DNA of 64,000 nt from Paenibacillus silvestris (lineage in GTDB: Bacteria; Bacillota; Bacilli; Paenibacillales; NBRC-103111), in assembly GCF_009882985.1 (NCBI RefSeq), contig NZ_WTUZ01000022.1, forward strand, positions 1,277,065-1,341,064, given 5' to 3'. Below are positions 20,017-29,860 of the stretch, piece by piece (within the stretch, counting starts at the first letter, position 1; every line of letters starts with the position of its first letter). The notes beneath the pieces are model-generated. The model did not search any database, had not been told where the DNA came from, and worked only from the letters and a program-made list of their open reading frames with translations. The position numbers were made by a program, and so were the translations under genes.

Positions 20017-21027
20017 ATGAATAACAAAAAAGTCATTTTTCTAAATCCGTGGCAGGTTGAAATGGTGGAAGAGAACTTCTCTGGGCAGATTGGCGGCGAG
20101 GAGGTTCTGGTCAAAAAGCTCTATACATTAATCAGTCCAGGAACTGAACTTGCTATGCTGTCTGGTAATGAAGCCTGGTTCCAGATGCCGGGCATTCCAG
20201 GCTATGCGGCTGTAAGTGAGATTTTGGAAGTGGGGGCGGAAGTGACAAGGTTTGAACCTGGCGATGTTGTATTTCATTATGGGAGCCACTCCAAGTATGA
20301 GGTTGTTTCGATAAGGGGGACCTTTCTCAAAGTCCCGGAGAACCTGGATTTGAAATGGGTGCCGTTTACTCGCATGGCCACGGTCGCAACGACGGCGATT
20401 CGTGTTTCAAATATTGAATTTGGGGATTATGTAAGCGTAACTGGGCTTGGACTAATAGGGAATATGGCCGCTCAACTGGCTCAGGCTCAGGGCGCAACTG
20501 TGATTGGTATAGATTTATCGGAGGAAAGACTTCGAATTGCCGAGCAGTGTGGTGTGCTCTATGGCGTGAATGGTGGACAAGACAGTGTGAAGGAACGGAT
20601 TGCCGAAATCACTAATGGGAAGGGAGTTTCTACGCATATAGAGGCTACGGGTGTCTCCAGTGTAGCGCTCCAGAGTCTCTCCTATATCGCGAAATTAGGC
20701 GAAATCATTTTCTTAGGTAGTCCTCGCGGTGAATATAACACGGATGTGACAGAAGTTTTGAATTACTGCCATTTATATGGCAGAGGCTGTATTACGTTCA
20801 AGGGAGCGCATGAGTGGCGTTATCCGACTGAACCTAATGAGTTTGTGAAACATTCTTTGGTGAGAAACTCGAGCATCATATTCGAGATGATGAAGCAGAA
20901 ACGGTTGCAGGTTGAACCTTTAATCAGCCATGTGCTGAAGCCAGAGGAAGCTAAAAATGCGTACGAAGGTCTCCGATTGCTTAAGGATCAGTACAGCGGT
21001 GTTTTATTTGACTGGAGTGAGACATGA
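20017..21027 (+). CDS. Zinc-type medium-chain dehydrogenase/reductase
   Basis: From the ATG at 20017 the protein has 336 residues; an earlier in-frame start at 19939 lacks a good ribosome binding site, while AAGGAG lies 12 bases before 20017. The N-terminal GroES-like fold contains TLISPGTELAMLSG and the cofactor domain has the Rossmann motif VTGLGLIGNMAAQLAQAQGA at about residues 140-165. The catalytic-zinc cysteine expected near the N-terminus of classical alcohol dehydrogenases is not obvious, as in many sugar-linked members of this superfamily. A terminator isolates it from the lyase, and the AraC gene follows in the same direction. It may oxidise or reduce a sugar released by the locus; substrate unknown. 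Confidence 0.82.
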   Translation: MNNKKVIFLNPWQVEMVEENFSGQIGGEEVLVKKLYTLISPGTELAMLSGNEAWFQMPGIPGYAAVSEILEVGAEVTRFEPGDVVFHYGSHSKYEVVSIRGTFLKVPENLDLKWVPFTRMATVATTAIRVSNIEFGDYVSVTGLGLIGNMAAQLAQAQGATVIGIDLSEERLRIAEQCGVLYGVNGGQDSVKERIAEITNGKGVSTHIEATGVSSVALQSLSYIAKLGEIIFLGSPRGEYNTDVTEVLNYCHLYGRGCITFKGAHEWRYPTEPNEFVKHSLVRNSSIIFEMMKQKRLQVEPLISHVLKPEEAKNAYEGLRLLKDQYSGVLFDWSET

Positions 21028-21128
21028 GTTCTAAAAGAAAGTTTCGCAGCAGTTGCGACTCTGGTCAATAAGAATCCCCATCCGTTATACTTGGAAAATG
21101 ATAGACACTCACTGCAGGAGGGAAGTAC

Positions 21129-22004
21129 ATGGAGACATGGATGAACAGCCTGACGCCTTTCGTCAGAGTGGTGAAAATTCATAAATCCTTTTCTCTGGCG
21201 GGCGAATGGATGGATTATGACCATGTGTTTACGTATATCGAGCAAGGAGAAGCTGAGTTTTTTCTGGACGGGGTCAAATATCAGGTGAAGGAAGGGGACA
21301 TTATCCTAATGCCTCCCTTCATGGCACATATTATTCGCTCTACGTCAGAGGTGCCATTGATTCAATATATCGTTCATTTTGATTTGTATTACGACGAAGA
21401 ACGAAGCTCTTGGGAGGACCAAGCGATTACGGAAGAGCGTAGATTCGTGGTGGAAAAGGAGATGCAGCTAGCATCTACAATCCCCATTTCCCGTCTGACG
21501 CTCCCCGACCGGTTGGAGTTGAAGAAGAGATTCCTGATCATGCGGAAGGAGTTTCTAGATAGGAGAATGGGTTATTCTTTGATCCTAAAAGGGGTCTGTT
21601 TGGAATTATTAGTTCTTTTTATGAAGGGACAAGTGGGTAGGAACGATAAAGAGGGTAAGATGACGAAGGGCTGGGTGTTCATTGAAAACTCCATCAAATT
21701 TATTAATGAAAGATTTTGGGACCCGGAACTGGATAATCATACGATAAGTGAGCATGTCGGAATCTCGACCAATCATTTATCGTTTTTATTTAAAGATCAA
21801 CTTGGCATTACGATTCATAAATATTTGACACATATTCGGATCGAGCAATCGAAAATACATATGGTTGAAGGAACTCAAACTTTAACCGCTATTGCTGAAC
21901 AGGTGGGCTTCTCGAGCATTTATATATTCAGCCGATCGTTCAAGGCTACAGTCGGAGTTATGCCCAGCCAGTTCATGGCAATGAATTCCGATATTGAGTT
22001 ATAA
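21129..22004 (+). CDS. AraC-family regulator with N-terminal cupin sensor
   Basis: A soluble 291-residue regulator. The first 110 residues are a cupin-type sugar-sensing fold (HVFTYIEQGEAEFFLDGVKY, then GDIILMPPFMAHIIR). The last 100 carry two helix-turn-helix motifs (NHTISEHVGISTNHLSFLFK and LTAIAEQVGFSSIYIFSRSF with VGVMPSQF). Such proteins bind a sugar directly and activate nearby catabolic genes. It sits just upstream of the secreted GH-D enzyme in the same direction and is an obvious candidate to act at the promoter near 22068, in competition with or beside the YesN-type regulator at 28322. AGGAGGG precedes the ATG. Confidence 0.9.
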   Translation: METWMNSLTPFVRVVKIHKSFSLAGEWMDYDHVFTYIEQGEAEFFLDGVKYQVKEGDIILMPPFMAHIIRSTSEVPLIQYIVHFDLYYDEERSSWEDQAITEERRFVVEKEMQLASTIPISRLTLPDRLELKKRFLIMRKEFLDRRMGYSLILKGVCLELLVLFMKGQVGRNDKEGKMTKGWVFIENSIKFINERFWDPELDNHTISEHVGISTNHLSFLFKDQLGITIHKYLTHIRIEQSKIHMVEGTQTLTAIAEQVGFSSIYIFSRSFKATVGVMPSQFMAMNSDIEL

Positions 22005-22026
22005 AGATTGTTAATTAACGTTATAT

Positions 22027-22073
22027 TTCTGAAAATAATCGTGTAGAGATCTCTCTGCTTTCCTTCCTATAAT
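22027..22073 (+). promoter_or_regulatory. Candidate activator-dependent promoter of the secreted GH-D enzyme
   Basis: TATAAT at 22068-22073 inside TTCCTATAATG, with no good -35 hexamer at 17 bases. TTCTGAAAAT lies 41 bases upstream of it. The same two blocks, 40 bases apart, occur before the importer at 30084. A weak -35 plus a conserved upstream block suggests activation by an AraC-type regulator. Confidence 0.6.
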
Positions 22074-22114
22074 GGTTATGAAAGGGTTTGCACACCTTGA
22101 AAAGGAGAGATTTT

Positions 22115-25100
22115 ATGCGAAAAAGGATTGCAAAATGGCTTGCTGTGCTTATGCTTTTATTGGTTGCCGTTCCTGCCAACGCCGGAATCGGCGTCCAAAC
22201 GGCTTATGCGGACAACCAAACCTATGAAGCGGAAGCACCGGGAAATACGTTAAGCGGCAATACAGCGGTCACCGAATGTGGTGAATGCTCGGGCGGCAAG
22301 AAGGTTGGTGGTCTATACCAAGGCAGTACGCTGCAATTTAACGAAATTACAGTGAGCGAGGAGGGAACTTATAAAGTAACGGTATCGTATATTTCAGGTG
22401 ATCCGCGCTCGGTAAACATTAGTGTGAATAGTGGTAGTGTAGAGAACTACGACTTTCCCAAAACGGCTGACTGGCACACGGTCGGCAGCTTCGATATCAC
22501 GCTGCACCTGAATGCCGGTAAGAATACGATCTTGTTCGCTGACGGCAACTGGTATTCACCGGATATCGACAAGATCGTCGTCGCCCCGTCGACGGATCCC
22601 AATCCCGGAGATGGTGGTGGAGATGGCTCGGAGCCGATATTTGCTCAAATTTATGAGGCCGAGTCAAATGTGAACACGCTTGCCGGCAAAGCGTCTGTGT
22701 CGAGCTGCGGTTCTTGTTCAGGGGGCCAGAAAGTTGGCGATTTATACCAGGGCAGCTCGCTGCAATTCAATCAGATTCAAGCGAAAGCCCCAGGCATTTA
22801 TACAGTCAAGCTCTACTATATTTCTGGCGATCCGAGGTCTATTCAGGTCGGTGTAAATGGTGGATCGGCCGAGCTGTACGATCTTCCGAAAACAACGGAT
22901 TGGAATACGGTCGGAACCTTTGACGTCGATGTCACTTTAAATGCCGGCAGTAACATCATCCTGTTGTCTGATGGTAATTCTTATTCTCCAGATATGGATA
23001 AGATTGCGGTGTCGACGAAAATCGTATCCTACGAAGCGGAATCTTCAGCCAACCTGCTAATGGGCAAGGCAAGCATTGCAGATTGCAGCCCGTGTTCCGG
23101 AGGCAAGAAGGTCGGCAATTTATACCAAGGGAGCTCTCTGACATTTAATGGCGTCGAAGTCGGAGCAGCTGGCAAATATCAAGTAACGGTATCCTATATA
23201 TCCGGAGATCCTCGTTCCTCTCAAGTCAGTGTAAATGGGGGCGAAGCCGAAACGTTCGATTTTCCGAAAACAGCTGACTGGGATACGGTCGGTAAGCATG
23301 TGATGAATTTATCTTTAGCGGCGGGCAGCAACACCCTTTTGTTCGCTGACGGAAATGGGTATTCCCCGGATATTGATAAAATTGAGGTCGGTCCTAAGAC
23401 GGTTCTGACTCCCGGAGATGACGATAACGTCGACGCCAGCCTCGGCGAGCCGGGCGAGTCGAAACAGTACGGCGCTATTACCGTCACGCATTATACATAC
23501 GGCGCTACGTTTTCGAATGGTGAGACTTCGATTGCGTACCATACGGACACGGGTCTGGCGGACTATGCCTGGAAAAATGTCAAAATGGTAAAAGGGGCTT
23601 ACGGCAGCCTGCAACTGGAGCAACCCGAACTTCTTACTAGTAAGAGTTATACCTATCATACATTATCGGATGCTGCGATCGTCCCCGTTCATGACGGTTT
23701 CGGCACTGGCATCAGGTTCACTGTCATCAATGAAGCCTCCGGTAAACCTGCGCTGCATCAAGTTTATACTTTATATGAAGGTAAGAGCTTTTTCTTGACG
23801 CAGTTACAAGCGGTGAATACTACTCCCATGACGACGAACAACATGGCTCCTGTCGTGGTGAACAATAGCAACGGTGTGGATATCGGGAGCGGCGCAGACA
23901 ATCGGGTGTTGTTCGTTCCTTTCGATAACGATAATTGGATCCGCTATAAGGCGCAACAAATCAACACAGCGAATACGGGTTATGAAGTAACGGCTATTTA
24001 CGATAATACGAGTCGCAATGGCCTTGTAATCGGTTCAGTGACTCATGATACCTGGAAAACGGGCATTGCCTGGACCGGCTATAATAACAAATTGAATAAC
24101 CTGACGGTGTACGGTGGAGCGTCTTCCAACATTACGCATGACGTTGAACCTCATGGCCGCATTTCCGGTGCACAAATCACTTCACCCACCGTGTTTGTTG
24201 GTTATTTTGCCGATTACCGTGCAGGACTTGAAGAGTACGGCAAGGCGAATGCCGTCCTTACACCGCCTCTAAGTTTCCACAGTCCAGTAGCCAATAAAGT
24301 ACCAGTTGGATGGAATAGTTGGGGCGCCTTCGGCAGCAAGCTAAGCTACCAAGATGTCATTGATACGTCGAATTATTTTAAAACAAATCTTCAAAACAAT
24401 CATTTTAATAACGACGGTGCGCTATATATTAATTTGGATTCCTATTGGGATAATTTAACGGATACTCAGCTGCAAAATGCTGTGAAGACGATTCGGGAAA
24501 ATGGCCAGCAGGCCGGTATTTATTGGGCGCCATTCGTCTACTGGGGCAACGATATGAATCAGGTCGTCGAAGGAACGAATGGTACCTATACGTACGGCGA
24601 CATTGTGTTAAAAGACCGTACCGGAAAAGTGCTGCCTACTTTGGATGGAGCCTACGCGCTTGACACGACACACCCGGGCACAAAGGCGCGAATTGACTAT
24701 TTCCTAGGCAAGTTTAAGTCCTTAGGCTTTACATTTATCAAGCTGGATTTCTTAACTCACGGTTCATTGGAAGGAGAACATGCTGATCCATCCGTGACGA
24801 CTGGTATCCAGGCGTACAATCAAGGGATGGCTTACGTGAACAGCGTCATTGACGGCAGCATGTTCATCAGCGAATCGATCGCCCCGATATTCCCGAGCCA
24901 ATATGCACATAGCCGTCGAATCTCATGCGATGTGTACGGCCAAATCAGCGAAACGGAATATGAGCTGAACTCGCTGACGTATGGCTCGTGGCAGAATGGC
25001 ACGATTTATCCCTACACGGATCCTGACCACATGGTATTATCCAAGGCTAGTTCCTTGAACGAAGCGCGCAGCAGAGTGAATTCCGCCGTTATTTCCGGCA

Positions 25101-26245
25101 CAGTTTTTTTGAATTCTGACGATGTTCACAATACGACCGCTCAAGCCTATATGAACGAGCTGCTCACGAACCCAGATGTCAATCAAGTCGCTTTGCTGGG
25201 CAAAGCCTTCCAAGCAGTTGAAGGGAATACCGGTGCAGGTGCGGCAGATACCTTCGTGTTGAATGATAATGGCACGTATTACTTGGCCGTCTTTAATTAC
25301 AATGCTGCTTCCTCAGCAGCAAAGACCATCCATTTGGACCGTGCAGGAATACCTGGAGGCGGTTCTTACCTTCGAACGGATGTATGGACAGGAGCAGAAG
25401 ATAGAGTGAGCGATACCCTTGAACTATCTTTGCAGCCAGCTGAATCCAAGCTTTTCAAGCTTCAGCTGGATCTTACACCTCCTGTGACGAACGTCGTTTT
25501 CGATGGGATCAGCGGTTCAGGATCTTTTACGAACAAGAACGTTACGATGACATTTAGCGCAGAGGATCAACAGGGAAGCACCGTCCTTAAGACGGAATAT
25601 AGGCTTGATGAAGGTGACTGGGTGACGGTTAAAGGACCTGTGACGTTGTCTGCTGAGCGTCTATACAGCGTCGACTATCGTTCGACGGACAGATCCGGCA
25701 ATGTGGAGCAAACCAATCATGTAACGGTAGGCATTGACCGGACAGCGCCATTGATTCAGATAACAGAGCCTCTAACGATTTGGCAAACGGATGCGCTCAA
25801 CCTATCTGTTCGAATCACAGATTCGTTAAGTGGTATTGGCGGTAGCACCGTTAAATTGGATCATCAAACGGCTGGCAATCCGATCAAGGCTGCTCCTGCA
25901 ACACTAACCGTTGGTAACCACCCGATCGATATAGTCGCAACGGATTTGGCCGGAAATGTGACATCGAATACGTATACGCTGCAGGTGAAGATTGATACCC
26001 ATCATTTCATGGATCTGATTAACATCGGCGTTGCGAACGGTTCGATCACGATTTCGGACCGAGGCAAGGAACTGCTGGCCAAAGTAGAAGCGATTGTGCG
26101 AAGCAGTAATAAAGAAGCGACGGTTCGTCAATTAAAGCTGCTGCGTATCTTTGTCGAAGCTTTATCGGGCAAAAAGATCAGCAAACCATTTGCCACGATC
26201 CTCATCGCCGACATTGATTACTTCATCCAACAAGCAAACAAATAA
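22115..26245 (+). CDS. Secreted clan GH-D (alpha-galactosidase-like) glycosidase with three CBM35-like modules and FIMAH tail
   Basis: Start 22115 (1376 residues) has AAAGGAGA 7 bases upstream and a signal peptide (MRKRIAKWLAVLMLLLVAVP). Three homologous modules of about 120 residues (near 31-158, 179-298, 304-425) each carry a C-x-x-CSGG-K/Q-KVG motif and SYISGDPRS-type strands, as in CBM35-like modules. The catalytic region (about 450-1115) starts with an AITVTHYTYGATF sandwich, then VPVGWNSWGAFGSKLSYQD and the nucleophile strand FIKLDFLTHG; RRISCD probably provides the acid/base aspartate. This is the GH27/GH36-like fold. OmpL47-like and Ig-like domains follow, then an 80-residue FIMAH domain (MDLINIGVANGSI). 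It probably trims alpha-galactosyl or related residues outside the cell. A cytoplasmic paralogue is at 33744. Confidence 0.87.
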   Translation: MRKRIAKWLAVLMLLLVAVPANAGIGVQTAYADNQTYEAEAPGNTLSGNTAVTECGECSGGKKVGGLYQGSTLQFNEITVSEEGTYKVTVSYISGDPRSVNISVNSGSVENYDFPKTADWHTVGSFDITLHLNAGKNTILFADGNWYSPDIDKIVVAPSTDPNPGDGGGDGSEPIFAQIYEAESNVNTLAGKASVSSCGSCSGGQKVGDLYQGSSLQFNQIQAKAPGIYTVKLYYISGDPRSIQVGVNGGSAELYDLPKTTDWNTVGTFDVDVTLNAGSNIILLSDGNSYSPDMDKIAVSTKIVSYEAESSANLLMGKASIADCSPCSGGKKVGNLYQGSSLTFNGVEVGAAGKYQVTVSYISGDPRSSQVSVNGGEAETFDFPKTADWDTVGKHVMNLSLAAGSNTLLFADGNGYSPDIDKIEVGPKTVLTPGDDDNVDASLGEPGESKQYGAITVTHYTYGATFSNGETSIAYHTDTGLADYAWKNVKMVKGAYGSLQLEQPELLTSKSYTYHTLSDAAIVPVHDGFGTGIRFTVINEASGKPALHQVYTLYEGKSFFLTQLQAVNTTPMTTNNMAPVVVNNSNGVDIGSGADNRVLFVPFDNDNWIRYKAQQINTANTGYEVTAIYDNTSRNGLVIGSVTHDTWKTGIAWTGYNNKLNNLTVYGGASSNITHDVEPHGRISGAQITSPTVFVGYFADYRAGLEEYGKANAVLTPPLSFHSPVANKVPVGWNSWGAFGSKLSYQDVIDTSNYFKTNLQNNHFNNDGALYINLDSYWDNLTDTQLQNAVKTIRENGQQAGIYWAPFVYWGNDMNQVVEGTNGTYTYGDIVLKDRTGKVLPTLDGAYALDTTHPGTKARIDYFLGKFKSLGFTFIKLDFLTHGSLEGEHADPSVTTGIQAYNQGMAYVNSVIDGSMFISESIAPIFPSQYAHSRRISCDVYGQISETEYELNSLTYGSWQNGTIYPYTDPDHMVLSKASSLNEARSRVNSAVISGTVFLNSDDVHNTTAQAYMNELLTNPDVNQVALLGKAFQAVEGNTGAGAADTFVLNDNGTYYLAVFNYNAASSAAKTIHLDRAGIPGGGSYLRTDVWTGAEDRVSDTLELSLQPAESKLFKLQLDLTPPVTNVVFDGISGSGSFTNKNVTMTFSAEDQQGSTVLKTEYRLDEGDWVTVKGPVTLSAERLYSVDYRSTDRSGNVEQTNHVTVGIDRTAPLIQITEPLTIWQTDALNLSVRITDSLSGIGGSTVKLDHQTAGNPIKAAPATLTVGNHPIDIVATDLAGNVTSNTYTLQVKIDTHHFMDLINIGVANGSITISDRGKELLAKVEAIVRSSNKEATVRQLKLLRIFVEALSGKKISKPFATILIADIDYFIQQANK

Positions 26246-26255
26246 ATGAGAATCG

Positions 26256-26304
26256 AAAAGGCTGCCCCGAAAGTCATTGAATGACTGGGTGACAGCCTTT
26301 TTTG
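26256..26304 (+). terminator. Rho-independent terminator, GGCTGCCC/GACAGCC family
   Basis: AAAAGGCTG pairs with CAGCCTTTT around a hairpin containing AGTCATTGAATGACT, followed by T residues. It ends the GH-D transcript. A related hairpin lies at 52884-52929. Confidence 0.88.
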
Positions 26305-26330
26305 AACTTTTGGGAGCGCCTCTTAGATGA

Positions 26331-26520
26331 ACTGGAAAAACTACCGCTAAATGGCCCGATAACACAGCTACAGGGGTGAATAGATGGAATTTCTCCTGTT
26401 AATACGGACGATTGAGCCTGGAACAGGGCTAAACAAGCAAATTAAAGGGATTTTTTCCAGTTAATAACTCCCCTTAGCGGAGACTCGCTTGAAATAAAGG
26501 GGGTTTTTCCCGCTATTTGG
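26331..26520 (+). repeat. About 190-bp intergenic repeat, copy B
   Basis: Diverged copy of 15421-15610 in the same orientation and almost the same register. It fills most of the gap between the convergent GH-D gene and the histidine kinase gene. No other feature was seen in this gap apart from the terminator. Confidence 0.65.
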
Positions 26521-26552
26521 CTATTTGGAGCATCTCGCATGGTTCATTAAGT

Positions 26553-28304
26553 CTATGGACTAGTACCATGCAACGGAATGCGAATCTGTGCCTTCGTGCC
26601 GACACCGAACTTACTGTATAGCGTTACTCCGTATTCGTCGCCAAATGCCAGTTTAATCCGCTGATCTACATTGGTTATCCCATATCCAGAATCACTGTCC
26701 GTTTTGTTCCAAGCACGTTTCAGCGTTTCAGGTCGCATACCCATCCCGTCGTCGATCACTTCCAAGTAAATATCCCGATCATCTTTATACGCTTTAATAA
26801 TGATATTAATGCCTAATTCATCGTCCCAGATCGCATGATTAATGGCGTTCTCGACAAAGGGCTGCAGCGCCAGCTTGACCGTCTGGTACACAAGCACCGA
26901 CTCGTCAATCACATAATGAAGCCGAAGAAGTCCTTCGAACCGATTCTGCTGAATGGCAATGTAATATTTGGTCAGCTTGATTTCTTCACTAATCGGCAAA
27001 ATCATTTTACCTTTGTTCAAGGAAATACGGTAAAACTTGGCGAGGTGCGAGACCATATCATTTATGGTTTTGTCTTGGTGTTTGATAGCCAGTGCCGATA
27101 TCGAAGCTAGTGTATTGTACATAAAGTGCGGATTGATCTGGGCTTGCAGCATGTTCATTTCTGCTTCTTTTTTGGAAATTTCTTTCTTATAGACCTCGTT
27201 GATCAATTCTTTCAGGCGGCTGCTCATTTTTTGAAAAGCGAAGGACAACTGACCGATCTCATCATGCCCCATAAATCTCATGCTGACATTAAAATCTTCC
27301 CGTTCGATTCGCCTGATGACTTGAAGCAGCGACTCGATTCGCTTGGTGAAAAACCGCGCCGTAATGTAAATCAACAGGATGGAAATGGCCATGCTGCCGA
27401 GTGCGATGAACAGAATTCGCTTAGAGGCGTTTTGCGCGTTCGTAATGAAACTCTTGTATGGAATGACGGAAATTGTCTTCCAGCCATTTTGAATCGTATT
27501 GTAGACGACGAAGGATTTTTCGCCGTTGTACACGCTGTCGAAGCTGCCTGACTTGCTCTCCCCGAACGTTCCGGGAATTAGCTGGGTGATATTTTGATTC
27601 AAAAGCGACTTATTCTGATTGGACAAGATCGTCCCGTTCTCATCAACGATATAAATATTTTTTTGCTTGTCTTCCTTTGCCATGAGCTTATAAATTTCGG
27701 CTTCGGCAATATTGAACGTAAGAATACCGTAAGGATAGTTAAGGCTGTTGTTATTGAGCAGACGTGCCATCGTGAAGATTGGCTCAGGGATTGTCGTATT
27801 TGAAGATACACTGTATGTCACATTCCCATACGTATGGCTGATCGCCTCGTACCACCTTGTTGCTTTGGCCTCATCGTCTATCCGTTTAATAAACACGCTG
27901 TCAGCTGGAAATGTTGTGTTGTTCGTGTAGATAGAGGCTGTCCGAATGTCGGGATTCGCCGCCAGTACATTGTTAATGACATTATTAAAATAAAGATACG
28001 AGTCCAGGTAGTCCGTACTATCGGTATAATCTTTGGTTAGCAGCAGCCGAAGTGTGCTGTCCAAATAGATGGAGGCAGATATTTTGGAATAGGAATCAAG
28101 CTTCGTTTCCAAATTGGCGTTAATTTGATCTGTCGTTGCGATCATATTCGTGTAAACTTGCGCTGTTAGCTCCCGCTTGGTCGTGACGTACGAGTAGTTG
28201 ACGAAAAATAACAACGGAAGAATCGAGACGATGCAAAAGACGGTAAACAGCTTGCTATGCAGGCTGAAATTAAGATAAGTTTTGGCTATAAACCGGAATG
28301 GCAT
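26553..28304 (-). CDS. YesM-type sensor histidine kinase
   Basis: From the ATG at 28304 the protein has 583 residues; AAGGA lies 9 bases before it, and a TTG 6 bases earlier is also possible. A membrane segment near 17-38 and another near 285-305 enclose a Cache-like extracellular sensor. A HAMP domain follows, then the YesM-type phosphoacceptor region with QINPHFMYNTLASISALA and an ATPase domain with ENAINHA, DDGMGM and GYGITNVDQRIKLAFG. It would sense an extracellular sugar and phosphorylate the response regulator encoded 17 bases upstream in the same operon. The pair lies between the secreted enzyme and the divergent importer, so it very probably controls region 2. The signal is unknown. 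Confidence 0.93.
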   Translation of the reverse strand: MPFRFIAKTYLNFSLHSKLFTVFCIVSILPLLFFVNYSYVTTKRELTAQVYTNMIATTDQINANLETKLDSYSKISASIYLDSTLRLLLTKDYTDSTDYLDSYLYFNNVINNVLAANPDIRTASIYTNNTTFPADSVFIKRIDDEAKATRWYEAISHTYGNVTYSVSSNTTIPEPIFTMARLLNNNSLNYPYGILTFNIAEAEIYKLMAKEDKQKNIYIVDENGTILSNQNKSLLNQNITQLIPGTFGESKSGSFDSVYNGEKSFVVYNTIQNGWKTISVIPYKSFITNAQNASKRILFIALGSMAISILLIYITARFFTKRIESLLQVIRRIEREDFNVSMRFMGHDEIGQLSFAFQKMSSRLKELINEVYKKEISKKEAEMNMLQAQINPHFMYNTLASISALAIKHQDKTINDMVSHLAKFYRISLNKGKMILPISEEIKLTKYYIAIQQNRFEGLLRLHYVIDESVLVYQTVKLALQPFVENAINHAIWDDELGINIIIKAYKDDRDIYLEVIDDGMGMRPETLKRAWNKTDSDSGYGITNVDQRIKLAFGDEYGVTLYSKFGVGTKAQIRIPLHGTSP

Positions 28305-28321
28305 TGGCAATCGTCCTTGTA

Positions 28322-29860
28322 TTATAAAAGTTTTTTGCGGTATTCGTTAGGGGTCGTCCCTTTGAATTTCTGAAACACCGAGCAAAAGTAAGAGACGTTC
28401 TCGTACCCTACAGCTGCAGAAATCTCATGAATTTTTTTGGATTTGTCTTTGAGCAGTTCAGCCGCATGTTGAATCCGCATACGTGTCAAATATTCAAGAA
28501 TCGTTTCCCCCATTTTATCCTTAAAAAGGGTTCGTACATAATTGGGGGAGAGATATACGTTCTTGGCGATGTCCTCAATGGTCAGCGGCATGCTGAAGCT
28601 TCGGTCGATCAGATTCGTAATTTGATGAACGATGTGCAGGTTCTTGTCTTTGTCTTTGTCCTTCATCAGGGCAAGTATAGAAAGGCATACATCTGTTATA
28701 TGCGCTTCGATTTCGTAGATCGTTGCATATCTCGCAATCCGCTTCCAATCATCGACATACATGGAATGGACGGAGCCCCCTCCGATGATATTGGCAAAGT
28801 GCTGCTCAATGGCCGTAACGAGACGCAGTGAGGTGGAGCCTACCAGATCCTGATCGATCCTGCTATTACGCATGGTTGCAAAAAAGCTTTGAATCTCAGC
28901 GATAGCTGTTGGTTCTTGCAGGTGAGCAATGGCGTAGCAAATTGAAGTAATGGCCGGTTCAGGATTCACCTCTTCGTACACCGGAACGATGGTTTCATCG
29001 GCCATTATGCATGTACCCAAGCCGAAATAGAATTTGCTCGCATTCGCTTGTTTGGCGGCAGCGCACAAATCGTAGAGACTTTCTATGCCCATACCGACGT
29101 TGGAAATGCCAATGGAGAGGGGGCTGCTGCTGTCGCTTGCATGCCGAAGCAACTGCTCCGCCATTTCGGTGAGTTCTAGGGATGATGCATCCAGCTTGCG
29201 GTTGTAGAGAATGGCGAACGTGCCTTCTTTGATTTGACAGAGGAAGGCACAGGGCATCTCCGTCTGCACGAATTGACGAATAGGCATCACAGCTTCTATG
29301 CCAGGCCCGCTGAAAGAATCAGCCGTTATATATAATATTTGAAAGAAACCACTCGCTGGTATGGGAGACGGCAGGAGCTGTAATTTCTCAATCCACTGCG
29401 ATCTAATCTTAGGATTGTTCTCCAAGAAAAGCTCTCGCAGATACGTCTCCTTGAGTACGCCTGAAGTTTGCGATGAAATGCTGATTTCTTCGCATTTCTG
29501 TTTGACTCTAACCATCAGATTATGGAGCTCCTCCATATCAAGTGGTTTAAGCAAATAGCCGATCGCTTCCACAGATAATGCCGCTTTAATGTATTGAAAT
29601 TCATCGTGCCCGCTTAAAAAAGCGATTTGGACGTTGCGGTCGATCTGCTTGGCCCGTCTGCTGAATTCCAGTCCGTCCATTATCGGCATACGTACGTCTG
29701 TCAAAATAATATCAGGGCGAAGCTCTTCCATGCGCTGAAGGGCTTCTCGCCCGTTTTTTGCCGTTCCAGCAACACGAATCCCCATATCTTCCCAACGAAT
29801 ATAATGGGCTAGCATTTCGAGTTCCATTTTCTCATCGTCTACCAGCAGGATACGATACAT
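28322..29860 (-). CDS. YesN-type response regulator, receiver plus AraC DNA-binding domain
   Basis: The start at 29860 (512 residues) is chosen because the receiver domain begins at once (MYRILLVDDEKMELEMLAHY) and AAAGGTGG precedes it; a longer frame adds 13 residues with no function. The receiver (about 1-120) has the phosphorylated aspartate in ILTDVRMPIMDG and the conserved lysine in YLLKPLDMEEL. A middle region of 250 residues has no named domain. The C-terminus is an AraC pair of helix-turn-helices (LTIEDIAKNVYLSPNYVRTL; KIHEISAAVGYENVSYFCSV). It is transcribed first, followed by its kinase. A cre-like site overlaps the bases just before its start codon. It is divergent from the importer at 30084 and the likely activator of the shared promoter element. 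Confidence 0.93.
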   Translation of the reverse strand: MYRILLVDDEKMELEMLAHYIRWEDMGIRVAGTAKNGREALQRMEELRPDIILTDVRMPIMDGLEFSRRAKQIDRNVQIAFLSGHDEFQYIKAALSVEAIGYLLKPLDMEELHNLMVRVKQKCEEISISSQTSGVLKETYLRELFLENNPKIRSQWIEKLQLLPSPIPASGFFQILYITADSFSGPGIEAVMPIRQFVQTEMPCAFLCQIKEGTFAILYNRKLDASSLELTEMAEQLLRHASDSSSPLSIGISNVGMGIESLYDLCAAAKQANASKFYFGLGTCIMADETIVPVYEEVNPEPAITSICYAIAHLQEPTAIAEIQSFFATMRNSRIDQDLVGSTSLRLVTAIEQHFANIIGGGSVHSMYVDDWKRIARYATIYEIEAHITDVCLSILALMKDKDKDKNLHIVHQITNLIDRSFSMPLTIEDIAKNVYLSPNYVRTLFKDKMGETILEYLTRMRIQHAAELLKDKSKKIHEISAAVGYENVSYFCSVFQKFKGTTPNEYRKKLL

